A stretch of DNA of 52,875 nt from Elusimicrobiota bacterium (lineage in GTDB: Bacteria; CG03; SLGR01), in NCBI GenBank assembly GCA_003553445.1, contig PWEK01000058.1:1-52875 (forward strand). The letters are read 5' to 3'. Made by a program: the position numbers and the translations under genes. The notes below the pieces were generated by a model. That model was not told the origin of the DNA and ran no database searches. It saw only the letters and a program-made list of their open reading frames with translations. Shown here piece after piece: positions 45,589-52,875 of this stretch. Numbering within the stretch: the stretch's first letter is position 1; every line of letters begins with the position of its first letter.

Positions 45589-46571
45589 AAAAAATTGTTT
45601 TATGCCTGCAGGCATGCCTTATATGCTATTCATGGGCACACTCTTTATATTCGCCTCGGGATGTGGTGATAAATGAAATTGCATGGAGGACACCCGCCTC
45701 CGCCGGTTATATCTGGATAGAACTTTATAACAATACAGACAGGGATATAAACCTTGAAGGATGGAAAATAAGGGGTAAAGACAGAAATCCCGGGGAGATA
45801 ATAATTGAGGGGTATCCAGAGGACGACAGTGTGAATTTAAATAATTCAACCATAACGGCCGGAGGTTATTTTCTTATAGAAAGGATATCTTCAGCCGGTG
45901 ATAACCCTTCAATTGGGGATATGCAGGGGGATTTTCAGCACAGAAGTTTCTGGAACTGGCTGAGAATGGGCGGAGAAAGAATATCAATCCATGATATGGA
46001 GGGTACCGAGATAGATTATGTTGACTGCTCCGAAGGGTGGTTTGCCGGATGTAATGAGCTCAGCATGAGCATGGAAAGGATAAACCCTGAAGGGGAAAGC
46101 TGCGATCCGCTCAACTGGGGAACTTATAACCCCGCGCTGCAGGAGCCGTATGCCCATGATGCCGAAGGAAATCCAATATACGGTACGCCCGGGAGGAAAA
46201 ACAGCCTGTATGATAGTCGCCACGGTATCTATGAAGAGCCTGAAAAGATACTTGAAGTTGATGGTTCCCCTTTTTTTCCCTATTCGGGCAAAAGCACCGA
46301 AGCCGGCAGAATTATTTTCAAAAACTTAAGCGGTAGAGCCTCCCGCTTCTCTTTGAAAATTTATAACATAAACGGCTCCCGCGTGAGGCACCTTCTGCGG
46401 CGTAAGGAGCTTTACGCAGATGAATGGGATTATATTATTTGGGACGGCAGGGATGATTACGGAGAAATTCTTCCTGTCGGGATTTATATTGTTTTTCTGG
46501 AAGCAGTTTCGCTTTGCAATACAGAAAGAAAAAGCGAAACATCGCTGGCGGTTTTGGGCAGGAGATTTTAA
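45585..46571 (+). CDS. secreted lamin-tail-domain protein with FlgD-Ig/T9SS-like C-terminal domain
   Basis: 328 aa, GTG start overlapping the previous stop (GTGA). Signal peptide at residues 1-19. A lamin-tail domain covers about 25-180: VVINEIAWRTPASAGYIWIE plus LYNNTDRDINLEGWKI is the hallmark. The C-terminal about 90 residues form the sorting-type domain: IIFKNLSGRASRFSLKIYNI, WDGRDDYGEILPVGIYIVFL. Lamin-tail domains occur in many secreted bacterial proteins, often beside nuclease or MBL domains. A PorV gene follows 7 nt after the stop. Confidence 0.82.
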   Translation: MKKIVLCLQACLICYSWAHSLYSPRDVVINEIAWRTPASAGYIWIELYNNTDRDINLEGWKIRGKDRNPGEIIIEGYPEDDSVNLNNSTITAGGYFLIERISSAGDNPSIGDMQGDFQHRSFWNWLRMGGERISIHDMEGTEIDYVDCSEGWFAGCNELSMSMERINPEGESCDPLNWGTYNPALQEPYAHDAEGNPIYGTPGRKNSLYDSRHGIYEEPEKILEVDGSPFFPYSGKSTEAGRIIFKNLSGRASRFSLKIYNINGSRVRHLLRRKELYADEWDYIIWDGRDDYGEILPVGIYIVFLEAVSLCNTERKSETSLAVLGRRF

Positions 46572-46578
46572 CAATTAG

Positions 46579-47439
46579 ATGAAAGGATGGATACTTTGTT
46601 TTTTCTTCGTTTTTTGTCTCTGCGGCATTTCCAATGGAGCTTTTGAATTCAAAACCCGCGGCGCAAGGAGCGCCGCTGTCGGCGGGGCATATACGGCTGT
46701 TTCCGATGACGCCGAGGGGGTATGGTGGAATCCGGCCGGGGCGGGCTTTGCGGAAAGCATTCAGATGCAGGCCTCCTACACATCTCTTTTTGGAATCAGC
46801 GAGCTGGCACTTAAAGACTTTTCCGCCGTATTTCCCCTGTCGGATTCTGCAGCCTTAGGGGCGGGGTTCTCCTCTTTCGGCTTTTCTGATTATACAGAGA
46901 CCGATATCCGGCTGCTCTTTTCGGCAGCTATTGCGGAAGGGGTGTATGCGGGAGCTTCCGCAAAAAAGAATAGCGTTACTCTGGATTCCGGGAGTGAGTC
47001 TGCGGAGGTTTTTTCGGTAGATGCCGGTTTGATTGCCACAGTCAGCCGGAACTGCAGGCTGGGTCTCTCTCTTTATAACATAAACCGGCCTCTAATAGCA
47101 TCCTCGCCGAATGAATATCTTAATCAGCGTTATATGGTGGGCTTTTATGCCTTCCTTTTTGACGAGGTTCATTTGTCAGTTGACCTGCATAAAAGCGCAG
47201 GCGATGACTGGCAGCACAGGCTGGGCGCGGAGTTTCCGGTTGCGGATAATTTTTCACTGCGATGCGGGATTCAAAGCCGTCCGGGGAGGTTCTCAATGGG
47301 ATTTAATCTCACCAGGGGTATGCTTAGTTTTGATTATGCTTTTATAAATCACAGTGTTTTAGGGGGGCAGCACCTCTTTGCCCTGGGGGTTTCTTTTGGA
47401 GGCAGGGATAGCGGATGCGGGATAAATAATCATCATTAA
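46579..47439 (+). CDS. PorV/PorQ family outer-membrane protein
   Basis: 286 aa with a signal peptide (1-20). Shows TRGARSAAVGGAYTAVSDDA followed by VWWNPAG, the canonical PorV/UPF0164 opening, then alternating barrel strands. It directly follows a secreted protein with a sorting-type C-terminus, so it may be that protein's shuttle or anchor. Its TAA overlaps the proposed ATT start of the HHH gene. Confidence 0.88.
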   Translation: MKGWILCFFFVFCLCGISNGAFEFKTRGARSAAVGGAYTAVSDDAEGVWWNPAGAGFAESIQMQASYTSLFGISELALKDFSAVFPLSDSAALGAGFSSFGFSDYTETDIRLLFSAAIAEGVYAGASAKKNSVTLDSGSESAEVFSVDAGLIATVSRNCRLGLSLYNINRPLIASSPNEYLNQRYMVGFYAFLFDEVHLSVDLHKSAGDDWQHRLGAEFPVADNFSLRCGIQSRPGRFSMGFNLTRGMLSFDYAFINHSVLGGQHLFALGVSFGGRDSGCGINNHH

Positions 47440-49351
47440 AAAATATTTCTTTACGGCGCTTCTGCTTCTAAAGGGTCCGGCACTTGATTTATATGCGCAA
47501 AGAATACATCCAGAGGATGCAAAAGAGGCTGAAAGGGTAATTGAAAGACTTGAAATTATGAAGGAGGAAGACCCTGAAAGTTTTATTGAGCTGGATATAA
47601 ATATAGAAAGACTCCGCGATTACGGGTTTAACCCTGTTGAGCTTAACAGGGCGGGTTATTTGGAGTTGATGGAGCTTCCGGGTATTGACCGTAAGATTGC
47701 GGGGGAAATAATGAAGAGGCGCGGTAGGCTTGATGGTTTTAAAACAATCTGCGAGATAAAAGATTTGCTCGGCGACAGCATGTTTGAGATGGTTTCGCCT
47801 TTTATTATTGCCGGAGATAAGAAAAGCCCTCTTTATTTCAGCGGCCGGTTTAGCATACTGGCCAGTATAAAATACCCGTATCATGATTATTACTTTGAGC
47901 TTGATGAGTTTTTTCAGCGCCCGGTGCAGATTGAATCCATATTCAGGGTAAACTTTGGCGACAGGATTGAGGCAGGCCTGCGTACTTCAAGAAAGGCTTC
48001 CGCTCATCATCCGCCTGTTTATGCAGGCGCGGGAGAATTAAATTTTAATAACGTAATCAACCATTTCCCCGGCACCCGGCACCTGATGGTACGTGACCTG
48101 GGCATTATAAATACACTTATACTGGGCAGCTACAGGGTAGACTACCTCAGGCCTGCTTCCAGAACAAGAATATTGAGAAATATCCGGCCCGACGACCGGT
48201 CATCTTCATCAGGCGGTTTTTACGGCGCGGCGGCCCGTTTTTACTACGAGAGCTGGGAAGGATCCCTTTTTGTATCCGACAAGCATTTTCCGGTGAGGGA
48301 AATAAATGAACATGACGGATCTGTTGCGGTAACCCAGAGGGCGCTTTATTACAGCGGCAATTACCCTCTTTTTAAGGACCCTGTTTTAAATGAGAGGGCC
48401 TGCGGCGCTGTGCTGCATATCTTTCCGGCCGGCAACGTAAGGTTAAGCGCGGGCGGGTATGATAAAAGATTCAGCAGGGTTATAGACCACAAATCGGATT
48501 TTACAAACTTCAGGGGAGACAGAATCAGCATTATTGACCTGGAGGCGGAGTTTCGGTTGCGCAACCTCAGAATAATCGCGGACTGGGGGTTGTGCATATA
48601 CGACACTTTTGAGTTTTATGGCGATGATGAAAGAGAAAGAGACTGGTTTCAAGACAGCGGTAACGCTTTGAGGGTAACACTGCTTTCAGGATACCGAAAG
48701 GCTCAGTTCTGGGGGTATTACTGGACGGTGGATCATGATTATTTTGACCTGCCGGGTGAAGGATACGACGCTACTTACAATGCCAGAAATGAAAGGCGCC
48801 TGGGTGTGGGTGCGCGTTTAAACATGAGCAGTTCTGTGAGAGCCCAGGCGGAGGCCATATACAGAGAAAAAATTATGCCTGAACCCTCCGGCTCAATGAA
48901 GGACAGCCTGGAACTCCGGCTTCGCAAATCCTGGGATGTGGCGGAAGAGTTGTTTCTGAGGTATTCGGGAATAATTAGAGAAAGAGAGGGTTTCAGAAGC
49001 GAGCAGGTCGGCTATACCCGCGCCGGTTCGGTTCTCCACCGGCTGGAGCTGGTAAGCAACCCTGATGAGCGCCTGCGTCTTAGAACGGTTTTCCGGAGCC
49101 GAAAGGAAATTTATCATGAAACGGCTGAAATAGCCGGCAGCGATGCCATAAGCGGAAACTACTTTGAAATACGATACAGGCCCGTGAAAGCGGTACATTT
49201 AACTACCCGTTTTTTTTCGGGGGCCGAGAGAACGGGTATTATGATAAGGCCGGTCTTCAATTTTTCTCAGGGCACTAGATTTTTCATGGAGTATGCATCG
49301 GGCGGAGCTTACGGAAGCTCCTACACCGTAAGCTGTAGTATTAACTGGTGA
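47435..49351 (+). CDS. ComEA-type helix-hairpin-helix protein with outer-membrane beta-barrel; apparent ATT start
   Basis: 638 aa if translation starts at the ATT at 47435; the first ordinary start is the ATG at 47558. The upstream codons are used because they encode a good signal peptide (Lys-Lys, FFTALLLLKG core, cleavage after LYA) and have no stop. ATT overlaps the PorV TAA. Residues about 65-120 are a ComEA-like HhH pair: VELNRAGYLELMELPGIDRK, then FKTICEIKDLLG. ComEA uses this domain to bind incoming DNA. The remaining about 500 residues are aromatic-rich alternating strands ending SCSINW, a barrel-like ending. The HhH may therefore sit in the periplasm on a large outer-membrane barrel. 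Confidence 0.75.
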   Translation: MKKYFFTALLLLKGPALDLYAQRIHPEDAKEAERVIERLEIMKEEDPESFIELDINIERLRDYGFNPVELNRAGYLELMELPGIDRKIAGEIMKRRGRLDGFKTICEIKDLLGDSMFEMVSPFIIAGDKKSPLYFSGRFSILASIKYPYHDYYFELDEFFQRPVQIESIFRVNFGDRIEAGLRTSRKASAHHPPVYAGAGELNFNNVINHFPGTRHLMVRDLGIINTLILGSYRVDYLRPASRTRILRNIRPDDRSSSSGGFYGAAARFYYESWEGSLFVSDKHFPVREINEHDGSVAVTQRALYYSGNYPLFKDPVLNERACGAVLHIFPAGNVRLSAGGYDKRFSRVIDHKSDFTNFRGDRISIIDLEAEFRLRNLRIIADWGLCIYDTFEFYGDDERERDWFQDSGNALRVTLLSGYRKAQFWGYYWTVDHDYFDLPGEGYDATYNARNERRLGVGARLNMSSSVRAQAEAIYREKIMPEPSGSMKDSLELRLRKSWDVAEELFLRYSGIIREREGFRSEQVGYTRAGSVLHRLELVSNPDERLRLRTVFRSRKEIYHETAEIAGSDAISGNYFEIRYRPVKAVHLTTRFFSGAERTGIMIRPVFNFSQGTRFFMEYASGGAYGSSYTVSCSINW

Positions 49352-49355
49352 AGTC

Positions 49356-50585
49356 ATGAAGACTCTTTTTCTTATAATTTCTCTGATTATCTGTTTTCTG
49401 ACTTGCGGTTCCCATGCCAACGACTCAATATATAAAATGGGTATTCCCGTTATTTCAATTGATGCGAACACGTTGGCCATGGGGGGAGTCTCGGTTGCAT
49501 CTTCAGGAAGAACTTCCGGGGTTTTTTACAACCCGGCCTTTTCGGTATCAGCCCCGGAAGGGGTATCTCTCTGCGCCGGGGTGCGCGCAGATTATTTAAG
49601 CGAGTCTGTTATGAAGAAAGAAATGCAAACATCTTCTTTTCTTCTTAAAAAACCGGGTTTTGCGGCTTCTTTAAATTTAGGAAGAATCGGCGTGGCAGGG
49701 GGCTACAGGAAAGATCTCGACATGGGATATTTCAGCGAATTCAGTATTATAAAAAACGGGCAAAGGGATACTTTTAAAAATAAATCAGAAGGAGGAATCG
49801 GCCGGTGGTTTTTCTCTTCTGCTTTGAAGCTTACGGAAAATTTACATGCGGGGCTGTCTTTAAACCGCCTCTGCGGAGAGGCGGAGATTTCATCATATTC
49901 TCTCTATTACAAAGATTACAAAAATAAAGATAGAAAGGGGAGGAGTTTTAAGGGCGGTTTCGTTGAATGGGGGTTGTTTTACGAACCTGCTATATTGCCG
50001 TTAAGTTTTTCCGTCTTGTTATCACCGGGCTATACAGCTACGGAGAAATATGACAGGTATAAGGAAGAATTTGTGTGGGCCGGCAGAGACTGGAAAAAGG
50101 CAGCGGAAGTTTCAAAATACGGCAAAAGGAAGATAAAAATGCCGTATTATGCTGCAGCCGGTGTAAAGTATGAGTCTCCGAATTATCCCGGGAGCATTCT
50201 TTGCGCTAGTATAAGATATGATTCCTGGGAAGATTTAAGGTTTACGAACGATGACTTGAAAATAAATCCGTATTACAGGAATGCCGTTATCTTTGCTGTA
50301 GCTGCCGAATACCGGTTTCCCTCGGATGTGATTTTCAGGGGGGGCTTTTCGTTTGAGCACTGCTACGGATGCAGCGCTTCAGACAGGGTTTCTTTTTCCC
50401 TGGGAGCAGGAATTAACCTGGCTGATTCTCTTGTTCTGGATATGGGGGTTTCTGTAAATAAAAAAACACGCAGGGGTCCGGTTTCTTTTTCCGATGAAAT
50501 TAAAACGGTTGATGAAACCGGTATAAAGAGTATGATTTCGCTTCAATGGAGTTTTTTTAAAGAACGAAATAAAACTTTAGAGTAG
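49356..50585 (+). CDS. PorV/FadL-like outer-membrane protein
   Basis: 409 aa with signal peptide (1-21). The start SIDANTLAMGGVSVASSGRT and FYNPAFS resembles the PorV/OmpP1-FadL opening (AMGG...YNPA), but it is longer and more divergent than the other PorV homologues here. Barrel-like alternating strands follow. It lies 4 nt after the HhH-barrel gene and ends the six-gene unit; no sorting-domain cargo precedes it directly. Confidence 0.7.
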   Translation: MKTLFLIISLIICFLTCGSHANDSIYKMGIPVISIDANTLAMGGVSVASSGRTSGVFYNPAFSVSAPEGVSLCAGVRADYLSESVMKKEMQTSSFLLKKPGFAASLNLGRIGVAGGYRKDLDMGYFSEFSIIKNGQRDTFKNKSEGGIGRWFFSSALKLTENLHAGLSLNRLCGEAEISSYSLYYKDYKNKDRKGRSFKGGFVEWGLFYEPAILPLSFSVLLSPGYTATEKYDRYKEEFVWAGRDWKKAAEVSKYGKRKIKMPYYAAAGVKYESPNYPGSILCASIRYDSWEDLRFTNDDLKINPYYRNAVIFAVAAEYRFPSDVIFRGGFSFEHCYGCSASDRVSFSLGAGINLADSLVLDMGVSVNKKTRRGPVSFSDEIKTVDETGIKSMISLQWSFFKERNKTLE

Positions 50586-50683
50586 GTTTTTCCGGATGCA
50601 TATAAAAATATTTTGCAAATTTGAAGAATATAAAAGAATGTTATAACATTAAAGTATGGGGGAGTATTTGGGAGGAATTTTTT

Positions 50684-51070
50684 ATCAGCGAGAAAAGAAA
50701 AATATTGGTAGTCGATGACGAAGAGCATATACTGCGGCTTATGCAGTTTCTGCTTGAGAAAAACGGCTTTGAAGCTATTACGGCAGAGAACGGTTCTCTG
50801 GCGCTTGAAAAAGTGATATCTGAGAAACCTGATCTTATACTCCTGGATTTGGATATGCCGGGAATGAACGGTTTTGATGTTCTTGAAAGGGTGAAAGAAA
50901 GCCCTGCCACGAGACGTATCCCGGTTATAATGCTAACCGCCAATTCTGAAGTTAACACCTTTGAAAAGGCTATCAGCAAGGAAGCAGACAGGTATGTTTC
51001 AAAACCCTTCAACACCAATTTTCTTATGGAAAAAGTGCTTCAGGTGCTGGAGGAAAATTATAAGAAATGA
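50684..51070 (+). CDS. single-domain response regulator (receiver); apparent ATC start
   Basis: 128 aa from an ATC at 50684, which has GGGAGGA with 7-nt spacing; the only ordinary in-frame start (TTG 50621) has no ribosome-binding site and adds 21 residues unlike the family. From ATC it reads (M)SEKRKILVVDDEEH, a normal receiver start. Asp11/12 acidic pocket, Asp55 phospho-acceptor in LLDLDMPG, Thr85 and Lys107 (SKPFN) are all present. There is no output domain, so it is CheY/Spo0F-like. No histidine kinase gene is in the window; it lies between two surface-protein units. Confidence 0.88.
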   Translation: MSEKRKILVVDDEEHILRLMQFLLEKNGFEAITAENGSLALEKVISEKPDLILLDLDMPGMNGFDVLERVKESPATRRIPVIMLTANSEVNTFEKAISKEADRYVSKPFNTNFLMEKVLQVLEENYKK

Positions 51071-51151
51071 AAAATACCCCTTAATTTCCCTTTAAATTTC
51101 CTTCAATATACATTATAAATTAAAAAGCAAGAAAATAAGAGTAAATATAAA

Positions 51152-52723
51152 GTGAAAAAGTTTATAAATTCCGTAACAGCGCTTATCTTATGCGCATCAG
51201 CCGTTTTTGCAAGTGAGACGGCGATGTATTCATTTAGGGGAGCTTCGGTTGAAGCTGCCCGGGGGGAACTGCTGGTTAAATTCAGAGAAGACACCCCCGG
51301 AAATAAAAGAAGGGATATTATAAAAAAATACGGCGGGAGAAAAGAGAGAAAAAGCAGGATCCCCGGTTTGGTTAAGATAAGTGTGGATTCCCAAAAGCTT
51401 GAAGAGGTGATGCACAGGCTTGAGAGCAATCCTGCCGTAGAGTACGCAGAGCCCAATCTTATCTACCGAATTCAGGAGCTCCCCCCCATGTACGATACCA
51501 TCCAGGAGCTTGAAGATAATCAGTGGGGTCTTGCAAAGATACAGGCCCCGGCTGCCTGGGATATTGAAACCGGCTCGGAGGAAATCGTTATTGCCGTTAT
51601 AGATACCGGTGTCGATATGGATCACCCGGATCTTGAAGAGAATATCTGGGTTAACCCGGAAGAGGAAGAAGACGGTCAGGACAAATCCGGCAGCGGTTAT
51701 GTGGATGATACATATGGATGGGATTTCGTAAATGAAAATAACGATCCACAGGACGACAATGGGCACGGAACCCATGTTGCCGGCATAGCCTCCGCAGCGG
51801 GGAAAGAGGTAGTGGCCGGGGTTTCGTGGGAAAGCAGGATAATGGCGCTGAAGGCTTTAAACGAAGATGGTGAAACAGATGATATGGTTGATATTATAGA
51901 AGCAATAGATTATGCCGCTGATAACGGCGCCCATATTATCAATATGAGCTTCGGGGCAAGTCTGCCTGCCGGTATTATGAGCAATTCAATGGGGGATGCG
52001 ATTGAGTCGGCCTACGAGGCGGGCTGCATCCTGATTGCCTCTGCGGGAAATGATGGGGAATACGGGGTGATGTATCCGGCTTCCAGCGAATATGTGATTG
52101 CCGTGGGGGCCACGGATATGGATGATGAGAGGTGGGTTTATTCAAATTACGGCGCGGGCCTTGACTTGATGGCCCCCGGCGCGGGTATCCGCTCCGCGGC
52201 GCCCTCGGGAGGCTCCGTTACGAAAAGCGGAACCTCAATGTCAGCCCCCTTTGTCTCGGGTGTTTCGTCGCTTGCTCTTTCTTACCTTAAAGAAAGGGGT
52301 CATTCGTGGGAACCCTCTGAGATAAGAGAAATTCTGCTTACTCAAGGGGTAAGCGGCTATTCCGACTGGTTTCCCGATACGGGGTACGGCAGATTAGATG
52401 CCGGCGCTTTAATGATATTTCTCTCCGAAGGGGGCTATAAGACGGACTCCATGGATCCCATTGCTTATCCGAATCCATTCAACCCCCGAAAAGAAAGGGC
52501 TGTTATTGTCCTGTCAGAGAGAGAAACCGGAGAGCTGAAGGAGCTGAGAATTTATTCTCTTACAGGACAGCTTGTAAGAGACATATCCATAAAAGGGAAT
52601 ACTTATGCCATCTGGGACGGCAGGAACAACGACGGTTCGCTCTGCGCTTCGGGGCTATATTTTTTCCAGCTGGTTACCTATGACGGGTCTTCGGAGACAG
52701 GGAAAATCAGTCTTTTAAGATAA
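51152..52723 (+). CDS. secreted subtilisin-like (S8) serine peptidase with propeptide and FlgD-Ig/T9SS-like C-terminal domain
   Basis: 523 aa, GTG start, signal peptide at 1-20. Residues 38-107 form an inhibitor-like prodomain (fervidolysin type: GELLVKFREDTPG, EYAEPNLIYR). The S8 catalytic domain has Asp151 (VIDTGVD), His205 (GHGTHVAG), Asn300 (SAGND) and Ser362 (GTSMSAP), all intact, so it should be active after autocleavage. The last about 85 residues are the sorting-type domain: YPNPFNPRKE, LRIYSLTGQLV, WDGRNNDGSLCASGLYFFQL and GKISLLR. The TAA overlaps the ATG of a PorV gene by one base. Confidence 0.92.
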   Translation: MKKFINSVTALILCASAVFASETAMYSFRGASVEAARGELLVKFREDTPGNKRRDIIKKYGGRKERKSRIPGLVKISVDSQKLEEVMHRLESNPAVEYAEPNLIYRIQELPPMYDTIQELEDNQWGLAKIQAPAAWDIETGSEEIVIAVIDTGVDMDHPDLEENIWVNPEEEEDGQDKSGSGYVDDTYGWDFVNENNDPQDDNGHGTHVAGIASAAGKEVVAGVSWESRIMALKALNEDGETDDMVDIIEAIDYAADNGAHIINMSFGASLPAGIMSNSMGDAIESAYEAGCILIASAGNDGEYGVMYPASSEYVIAVGATDMDDERWVYSNYGAGLDLMAPGAGIRSAAPSGGSVTKSGTSMSAPFVSGVSSLALSYLKERGHSWEPSEIREILLTQGVSGYSDWFPDTGYGRLDAGALMIFLSEGGYKTDSMDPIAYPNPFNPRKERAVIVLSERETGELKELRIYSLTGQLVRDISIKGNTYAIWDGRNNDGSLCASGLYFFQLVTYDGSSETGKISLLR

Positions 52724-52875
52724 TGAAAAGGGTATTCTTAATTTTATTTTTTCTCTGCATGATTTCTTATCCTCTTTATGCGGGCCATGGCTCCGGAGGC
52801 GGTCAGATTCTTCAATTGAACCCGTCAGCCCGCTCTGCGGCTATGGGTGAAGCTTATACCGCGGTTGCGGGTGAT
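52723..52875 (+). CDS. PorV/PorQ family outer-membrane protein, partial
   Basis: 51 codons from the ATG at 52723 to the window edge, so the C-terminus is missing. A signal peptide (MKRVFLILFFLCMISYPLYA) is followed by LQLNPSARSAAMGEAYTAVA, the conserved PorV opening. It overlaps the subtilase stop by one base (TAATG), the same linkage as in the 18.77 kb pair on the other strand. Confidence 0.85.
   Translation, partial: MKRVFLILFFLCMISYPLYAGHGSGGGQILQLNPSARSAAMGEAYTAVAGD

Overview
The window reads as a chromosomal piece of an uncultivated-type, anaerobic, Gram-negative (outer-membrane-bearing) bacterium. The clues are a ferredoxin-dependent 2-oxoacid oxidoreductase, many predicted outer-membrane beta-barrels and a lipoprotein, several PorV/PorQ-family proteins, and secreted proteins ending in FlgD-Ig/type IX-like C-terminal domains. 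That mixture is usual in candidate phyla such as WOR-3, Elusimicrobiota, Omnitrophota, Goldbacteria or Firestonebacteria; the sequence alone does not let me choose among them. Base composition looks moderate, with a visibly A+T-richer stretch at about 21-29.5 kb. Genes are packed tightly, mostly with 1-8 nt overlaps.

Layout. 1-2.9 kb (minus): fabH followed by three subunits of a VOR-type 2-oxoacid:ferredoxin oxidoreductase, the last cut by the window edge. 3-3.85 kb (minus): a methyltransferase and a PC4/YdbC-like protein. 4-5.5 kb: a ThrRS-like/uridine-kinase fusion (nucleoside kinase). 5.7-9.4 kb: a secreted FecR-domain protein and two predicted barrels. 9.4-12.7 kb: divergent DUF47 (PhoU-like) and CopA genes. 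12.9-17.75 kb: a housekeeping run (TatD, MATE, DUF6485, Nudix, radical SAM, YggS, DUF4404). 17.8-20.9 kb (minus): a secreted beta-propeller protein with a sorting-type C-terminus, coupled to a PorV gene. 21.1-27.2 kb (minus): a surface-glycan cluster (GT2, radical SAM/SPASM, LicD, GT39-like with TPR tail, flippase-like). 27.5-29.3 kb (minus): a dockerin/YadA-head/S74 fibre protein. 29.56-42.8 kb (plus): tRNA-His, then rplM-rpsI-sppA-YIP1-argC-argJ-sua5-ywlE-like-glyA-wecA-like-wecB-queD-queE-queC-queF-ugd-uxs in one nearly unbroken co-directional run. 42.9-43.3 kb: DUF4870. 43.4-50.6 kb: a six-gene operon of exported proteins (tandem SpoVG-like protein, ComEC-like metallo-beta-lactamase lipoprotein, lamin-tail protein with a sorting-type C-terminus, PorV, ComEA-type HHH fused to a barrel, FadL/PorV-like protein). 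50.7-52.9 kb: a response regulator, then a subtilase with a sorting-type C-terminus coupled to another PorV gene cut by the window edge.

Two patterns stand out. First, in three separate places a secreted protein with a FlgD-Ig/T9SS-like C-terminal domain is followed at once by a PorV/PorQ-family gene, which suggests dedicated cargo-shuttle pairs. Second, the 43.4-50.6 kb operon joins exported or surface proteins whose domain types (SpoVG, ComEC-MBL, lamin tail, ComEA-HHH) are each linked to nucleic acids. I propose it as a candidate undescribed extracellular-DNA handling or uptake system. In addition, three genes (methyltransferase, HHH-barrel protein, response regulator) have convincing N-termini that begin at ATA, ATT or ATC rather than ATG/GTG/TTG.
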